NCBI GenBank assembly: GCA_964456445.1 | Contig: CAYWBI010000177.1 | Span: 1-7,664 of the forward strand | Source: CAYWBI01 sp964456445 | GTDB lineage: Bacteria > Calditrichota > Calditrichia > Calditrichales > J004 | Reading direction: 5' to 3' | DNA: 7,664 nucleotides | Shown here: in pieces, positions 5,851 to 7,664 of the stretch | How positions within the stretch are numbered: position 1 is the stretch's first letter | How the letters are laid out: the number at the start of each line of letters is the position of its first letter | Notes under the pieces: generated by a model | The model's input: only the letters and a program-made list of their open reading frames with translations | Databases searched by the model: none | What the model was told of the DNA's origin: nothing | Position numbers and translations under genes: made by a program

Positions 5851-7297
5851 GATAGTTTATTGCCCTGTAGTAATATATGGTGCGTGTCTGCGCATCATTA
5901 TAAAATGTAAATTTTCTTGCCTTGATAAGCTCGATTGAATCAAAATAGTTTTTTACATATTTCAGATCAGATGGATATTCTTTCCGATCGGAATGGACAA
6001 ATATCGCATCCTTGCCACGCAAACTGTCTGGTATGCCCCAGATATCAAATTCCAGTGCCGGCCGGTCATAAATATTTTGTGCATAGGTGTCCTGGTGGTC
6101 CGGCATGTAAAACTTCAATAAGGATGCGCTTTTATATGAATTCCCAAATACGAACATTTTTTTGCGCCCGCCATTATCCTGCTGATAACGGTATATCTCC
6201 CCGGATGCTTCACGCCAACCGCTCCAGGTATTTCCTTCACCCAGCGGCAGATTGGGGATCACCTGTACGGTGTATGTGGCCAAAATCAACAGTATTGAGA
6301 AAGAAGCGGCGGATTTGAACCAGCGGGTATTCTTTAAAGTATCCCATTCCAGAAGGATAACCACGGCAACCAGCATACCCAGATAACCTGGTAATAGCCA
6401 GTTCATTTTTACAAGTGAGCGCAGGCTTATGAAAACAAAACCAGCGGTAATGGCTATCCCGCTTAAATAATAATAACCCGCCCAGTCACCATATCGTTTG
6501 CTGCGTATCAGTTTATATCCGGCCGTAAGGAGCAGAATCATTCCCAGCGGCGTTAATAAAAATATCTGGGAACCGAGCAACTGTAAAAAATAGGTGATCT
6601 GGAATGGTTTTGCTTCGTTCGCCCGCTGAGAAAACTGAAAGGCAAAGGACGCCCATTGGTGCTGCTGATTCCAATAAACAACCTGATAAAAAATTAGGGC
6701 GGCAACCGCTACGCCAATATACGGACCGGGCGTCAGCAAAACCCGGCGATGTTTTTTACTTAACAACACAAACAACATAATACCCGGCAAAATAGCCACA
6801 GCGGTATATTTGCTTAACAAAGCCAGCCCTAAAGAAAGTCCGGCCGCCAACCAGTAATGCCCCTGCCCGCTGCGCAAGGCCCTTGCAATCCAATAGACCA
6901 CAAGCAACCAAAAAAACATCAGGGGTACATCCGGTGCAATCAACAAAGCATAGATATGTGCAAAGACGGTCAGATTATAGAGAACAACCCCGACAAAAGC
7001 CGTTTGGGTTTTCTGTCGGCCCACGGCTTCCAGGATGGTGAAGTATAATAATATATTCGTAAGCAAGGCCCAAATTACAGCCATAAATTTTACGCCAAAA
7101 ACCGTGTTGCCAAACAGTTTTGTCCCCAGCCAAATGGAATAAGCCGCCATCGGTGGGTGATCAAAATAGGAAAGGGCCGGCTTTTGGGCATAATACCAAT
7201 AATAGGCCTCCTGAGGGATCAGCGGCAGAAAATATATATAAAATAAACGGAAGAGCGTAAGGGCGCCAATGAAATACCAAAAGGTTTTATTTTTCAT
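5834..7297 (-). CDS. ArnT/PMT-like (GT39-type) integral membrane glycosyltransferase
   Basis: This 487-residue protein resembles the ArnT/protein-mannosyltransferase superfamily (PMT_2), which moves a sugar from a polyprenyl-phosphate carrier to lipid, protein or glycan outside the membrane. Helix 1 is about 7-26. The first periplasmic loop holds PQEAYYWYYAQKPALSYFDH at 28-47, followed by PPM; the usual Asp-Glu pair here is Gln29-Glu30. Further signatures are LLIAPDVPLMFFW (118-130) and LALLSKYTAVAILPG (158-172). Roughly ten or more hydrophobic segments extend to about residue 355. A soluble C-terminal portion (about 356-487) includes KKMFVFGNSYKSASLLKFYM. The ATG at 7297 has no strong Shine-Dalgarno, but the hydrophobic N-terminus begins immediately. 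It is the first gene of a likely three-gene transcript with the GtrA and NlpC/P60 genes. Acceptor and sugar are unknown. Confidence 0.9.
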   Translation of the reverse strand: MKNKTFWYFIGALTLFRLFYIYFLPLIPQEAYYWYYAQKPALSYFDHPPMAAYSIWLGTKLFGNTVFGVKFMAVIWALLTNILLYFTILEAVGRQKTQTAFVGVVLYNLTVFAHIYALLIAPDVPLMFFWLLVVYWIARALRSGQGHYWLAAGLSLGLALLSKYTAVAILPGIMLFVLLSKKHRRVLLTPGPYIGVAVAALIFYQVVYWNQQHQWASFAFQFSQRANEAKPFQITYFLQLLGSQIFLLTPLGMILLLTAGYKLIRSKRYGDWAGYYYLSGIAITAGFVFISLRSLVKMNWLLPGYLGMLVAVVILLEWDTLKNTRWFKSAASFSILLILATYTVQVIPNLPLGEGNTWSGWREASGEIYRYQQDNGGRKKMFVFGNSYKSASLLKFYMPDHQDTYAQNIYDRPALEFDIWGIPDSLRGKDAIFVHSDRKEYPSDLKYVKNYFDSIELIKARKFTFYNDAQTRTIYYYRAINYHGKNE

Positions 7298-7664
7298 ACA
7301 AAATGTGCTATAAGTTGTGGATGAATATTACGAACATACAATTGCATGTTCAAGAAACGTTCAAGATACAAAATCAGGGCGATATTTAAAACAATAGTTT
7401 TCAATATTGGTACTCTGCGGGCCGAACATTATTTCCATATCCTGTACCAAACGAAATATAAAATATGACTATGACCGGAGAGGACTGAGTCATTTTTTTT
7501 GGCTCTACTAGGTTTTGTGTGGGTAAATACTTAGATAGAAAGAAAATTCATAAGACAAGAAAACAGGCTTGTCAAATTAATAGTGGATAATTGGGGGCCG
7601 GGAATTGGCTTTTGGTATGAAAACATCTGGACTCAAGGGTACGCATTTGACTAACCCCGTCCTT
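7298..7664. other. Stretch without a convincing gene, to the right edge
   Basis: Apart from the candidate promoter I see only weak structure: ATGACT/AGTCAT (7465-7470 and 7488-7493) followed by eight T residues on the plus strand, and a GACAAG/CTTGTC hairpin (7554-7559 and 7568-7573). At the edge, two minus-strand frames stay open for about 28-30 codons before stopping near 7575-7585. A plus-strand ATG at 7617 is open to the window end. None is long enough to call a gene. Confidence 0.5.
7325..7353 (-). promoter_or_regulatory. Candidate promoter of the glycosyltransferase operon, overlapping a palindrome
   Basis: On the minus strand TTGAAC (7353-7348) is separated by 17 bases from TAATAT (7330-7325), about 30 bases upstream of the ATG at 7297; each hexamer matches the sigma-70 consensus at four of six positions. 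The spacer and -35 overlap GAACATACAATTGCATGTTC at 7332-7351, a 20-bp palindrome with one mismatched pair, which would be well placed for a repressor. Both assignments are inference from sequence. Confidence 0.4.

Noticed and set aside
7321..7389. A 22-codon plus-strand open frame starting at 7321.
   Set aside because: It has no ribosome binding site, is very short, and overlaps the candidate minus-strand promoter and palindrome.
7465..7500. A plus-strand rho-independent terminator (ATGACT/AGTCAT stem then eight T).
   Set aside because: The stem is only six base pairs, A+T-rich, with a 17-base loop, and no plus-strand gene lies upstream for it to terminate.

Overview
The window is a bacterial chromosomal segment. 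Every confident gene lies on the minus strand, so it reads right to left. The left module (trpS-scpA-scpB-rluB) is housekeeping and the right module (a GT39/ArnT-type glycosyltransferase, a GtrA-type membrane protein and an NlpC/P60 peptidase) concerns the cell envelope and murein peptides. Several genes have Shine-Dalgarno sequences (GAGGA before scpA, GAAGGA before the NlpC/P60 gene). Base composition in the ordinary genes is moderate: lines sampled by eye in the peptidase gene are about 50-60% GC. I suspect a Gram-negative-like lineage near the FCB/Calditrichota groups, but this is a guess from general flavour and needs a phylogeny.

Right to left: positions 7298-7664 hold no convincing gene, only a candidate promoter overlapping a near-perfect 20-bp palindrome just upstream of the glycosyltransferase. 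Positions 7297-4618 hold three closely packed genes: GT39-type transferase, GtrA protein (17-nt overlap) and a YkfC-like two-SH3b NlpC/P60 peptidase (21-nt gap).

Next, 4554-3703 holds an unrecognised 283-residue protein in DNA much richer in A+T (about 30-35% GC in sampled lines). A perfect 13-bp inverted repeat flanks it, and a strongly structured stretch of about 130 bp lies directly downstream. This is the accessory part of the window.

Finally, 3480-292 is a compact operon. It encodes tryptophanyl-tRNA synthetase, both kleisin-complex subunits of the SMC condensin (ScpA and ScpB) and an RluB-type 23S rRNA pseudouridine synthase, with overlaps or gaps of only a few bases. Together these serve translation and chromosome segregation. 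Downstream of rluB, positions 1-291 hold two degraded copies of an intergenic repeat built from 10-bp CTCYGTG units and their reverse complement.

I did not find a complete novel multi-gene system. The best candidates for a second look are the A+T-rich orphan gene with its flanking inverted repeats, the structured element beside it, and the 10-bp periodic repeat.
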